DNA of 14,404 nucleotides from Thermodesulfovibrionales bacterium (GTDB taxonomy: Bacteria > Nitrospirota > Thermodesulfovibrionia > Thermodesulfovibrionales > SM23-35), in the NCBI GenBank assembly GCA_022865525.1, contig JALHSV010000580.1, positions 1 to 14,404 of the forward strand, in the 5' to 3' direction. Each line of letters starts with the position of its first letter. The stretch's first letter is position 1. The position numbers and the translations under genes were made by a program. Below are positions 13,705 through 14,404 of this stretch, in pieces. The notes beneath the pieces were generated by a model. That model worked only from the letters and a program-made list of their open reading frames with translations. It had not been told where the DNA came from and did not search any database.

Positions 13705-14404
13705 TGTTATACAGCCTCATCTACGGCATGCATGACTGGTTTTCTCCCCTGAATGTTTTCCGTTATATAACATTCAGGACCTCTCTTGCTGTGCTTACGG
13801 CCATGTTTTTTTCACTGGTGCTGGGGCCATGGATTATCCGTAAACTCAAGCGGTTAAGCGTAACCCAGCAGATACGGGAAGACGGGCCAAAGGCTCACAT
13901 GGGCAAGGCAGGAACACCGACAATGGGGGGCATCCTTATTATCCTCTGTATACTCCTCGCGATTTTGATGTGGGGAGACCTCAGGAATATGTATATATGG
14001 GCACTGATTGTTTCGCTTGTCGGTTTTGGTGGTATCGGCCTCCTCGATGACTATATGAAGCTTGCACGGCAAAGTCACAAAGGACTCAGAGCGTATCAGA
14101 AATTCGGCATGCAGATACTCCTTGCTTTTCTTATCGGAATTTTCCTTTACATAAACCCCGGAGATCCGTATACAGATGTGCTGAGCATTCCTTTTTTCAA
14201 GAAATGGCTTCTTGATCTTGGACTCGTATACATACCTTTTTCCGTAATAGTCATCGTCGGTTCGTCTAACGCTGTTAACCTGACTGATGGAATAGACGGA
14301 CTTGCAATCGGACTCGTTGCAGTCGCCATGTTTGCAAACGGTGTCCTCGTTTATATATCAGGACACAAGGGATTGTCTCAATACCTGCAGGTCCTGTTTC
14401 TGCC
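13704..14404 (+). CDS. mraY: Phospho-N-acetylmuramoyl-pentapeptide-transferase MraY, 3' end outside window
   Basis: The first 233 residues of an integral membrane enzyme that transfers phospho-MurNAc-pentapeptide to undecaprenyl phosphate, making lipid I on the inner face of the cytoplasmic membrane. Seen are the N-terminal FRYITFRTSLAVLTA helix, QQIREDGPKAHMGKAGTPTMGG (the PKxHxxKxGTPTMGG signature), LLDDYMK with Asp115-Asp116, and NLTDGIDGLAIG (192-202) containing the third acidic catalytic position. Several hydrophobic helices are visible (about 19-39, 72-90, 96-113, 134-151, 173-190, 201-219). Roughly the last third of the protein is missing because the window ends. ATG 13704 overlaps the murF stop and follows GGAGGG (13696-13701), a good ribosome-binding site. 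Confidence 0.96.
   Translation, partial: MLYSLIYGMHDWFSPLNVFRYITFRTSLAVLTAMFFSLVLGPWIIRKLKRLSVTQQIREDGPKAHMGKAGTPTMGGILIILCILLAILMWGDLRNMYIWALIVSLVGFGGIGLLDDYMKLARQSHKGLRAYQKFGMQILLAFLIGIFLYINPGDPYTDVLSIPFFKKWLLDLGLVYIPFSVIVIVGSSNAVNLTDGIDGLAIGLVAVAMFANGVLVYISGHKGLSQYLQVLFL

Noticed and set aside
6878..14404. A new defence, mobile or biosynthetic system hidden around the dcw operon
   Set aside because: Every gene from mraZ to mraY is in standard order with normal length and motifs; no extra or foreign gene is interposed apart from the short repeat in murE.

Overview
This window reads as chromosome from a Gram-negative, diderm-type bacterium with meso-diaminopimelate peptidoglycan. Protein flavour (PolX with a PHP domain, a DHH-CBS-nucleotidyltransferase fusion, an MTH1187-type protein, HU, and a classical dcw cluster) is most like the Nitrospirota (Thermodesulfovibrio-like lineages). 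That taxonomic guess comes from remembered protein character only; no search was run. There is no sign of a phage, plasmid, transposon, CRISPR array, rRNA or tRNA.

Layout. (1) Positions 1-224 hold the 3' end of a gene that enters from the left. Its last part appears frameshifted: one frame stops at 174, while another, lacking any start codon, encodes a clean C-terminal CxxC/CxxC zinc ribbon up to 224. (2) Positions 326-6153 hold three large plus-strand genes in a row: DNA polymerase X, a GAF-GGDEF diguanylate cyclase with a degenerate receiver domain, and an 868-residue DHH/DHHA1-CBS-CBS-tRNA nucleotidyltransferase fusion. Each of the three has an extended -10 promoter (TGn followed by a TATAAT-like hexamer) ending only 5-7 bases before its start codon, and none has a Shine-Dalgarno sequence, so all three look leaderless. 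(3) Positions 6199-6877 hold two minus-strand genes, an MTH1187/thiamine-binding-type small protein and the nucleoid protein HU, separated by a strong terminator hairpin. (4) Positions 6878-7391 are a long AT-rich divergent intergenic region with promoters for HU and mraZ. (5) From 7392 to the right edge runs the division and cell-wall (dcw) operon: mraZ, rsmH, ftsL, ftsI, murE, murF and mraY (cut by the window end). Several junctions overlap by 1 or 4 bases.

How the genes work together. The dcw genes make UDP-MurNAc-pentapeptide (MurE adds meso-DAP, MurF adds D-Ala-D-Ala), transfer it to undecaprenyl phosphate (MraY), and carry out septal cross-linking (FtsI) within a divisome that includes FtsL. 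MraZ probably autoregulates the operon through three GTGG boxes spaced exactly 10 bp apart over the transcription start and ribosome-binding site. The upstream genes serve DNA repair, c-di-GMP signalling and tRNA 3'-end metabolism and have no obvious functional tie to the dcw operon.

I found no wholly new multi-gene system. The observations most worth a second look are the three consecutive leaderless promoters, a short palindromic repeat that seems to have been inserted in frame into murE, and the zinc-ribbon frameshift at the left edge.
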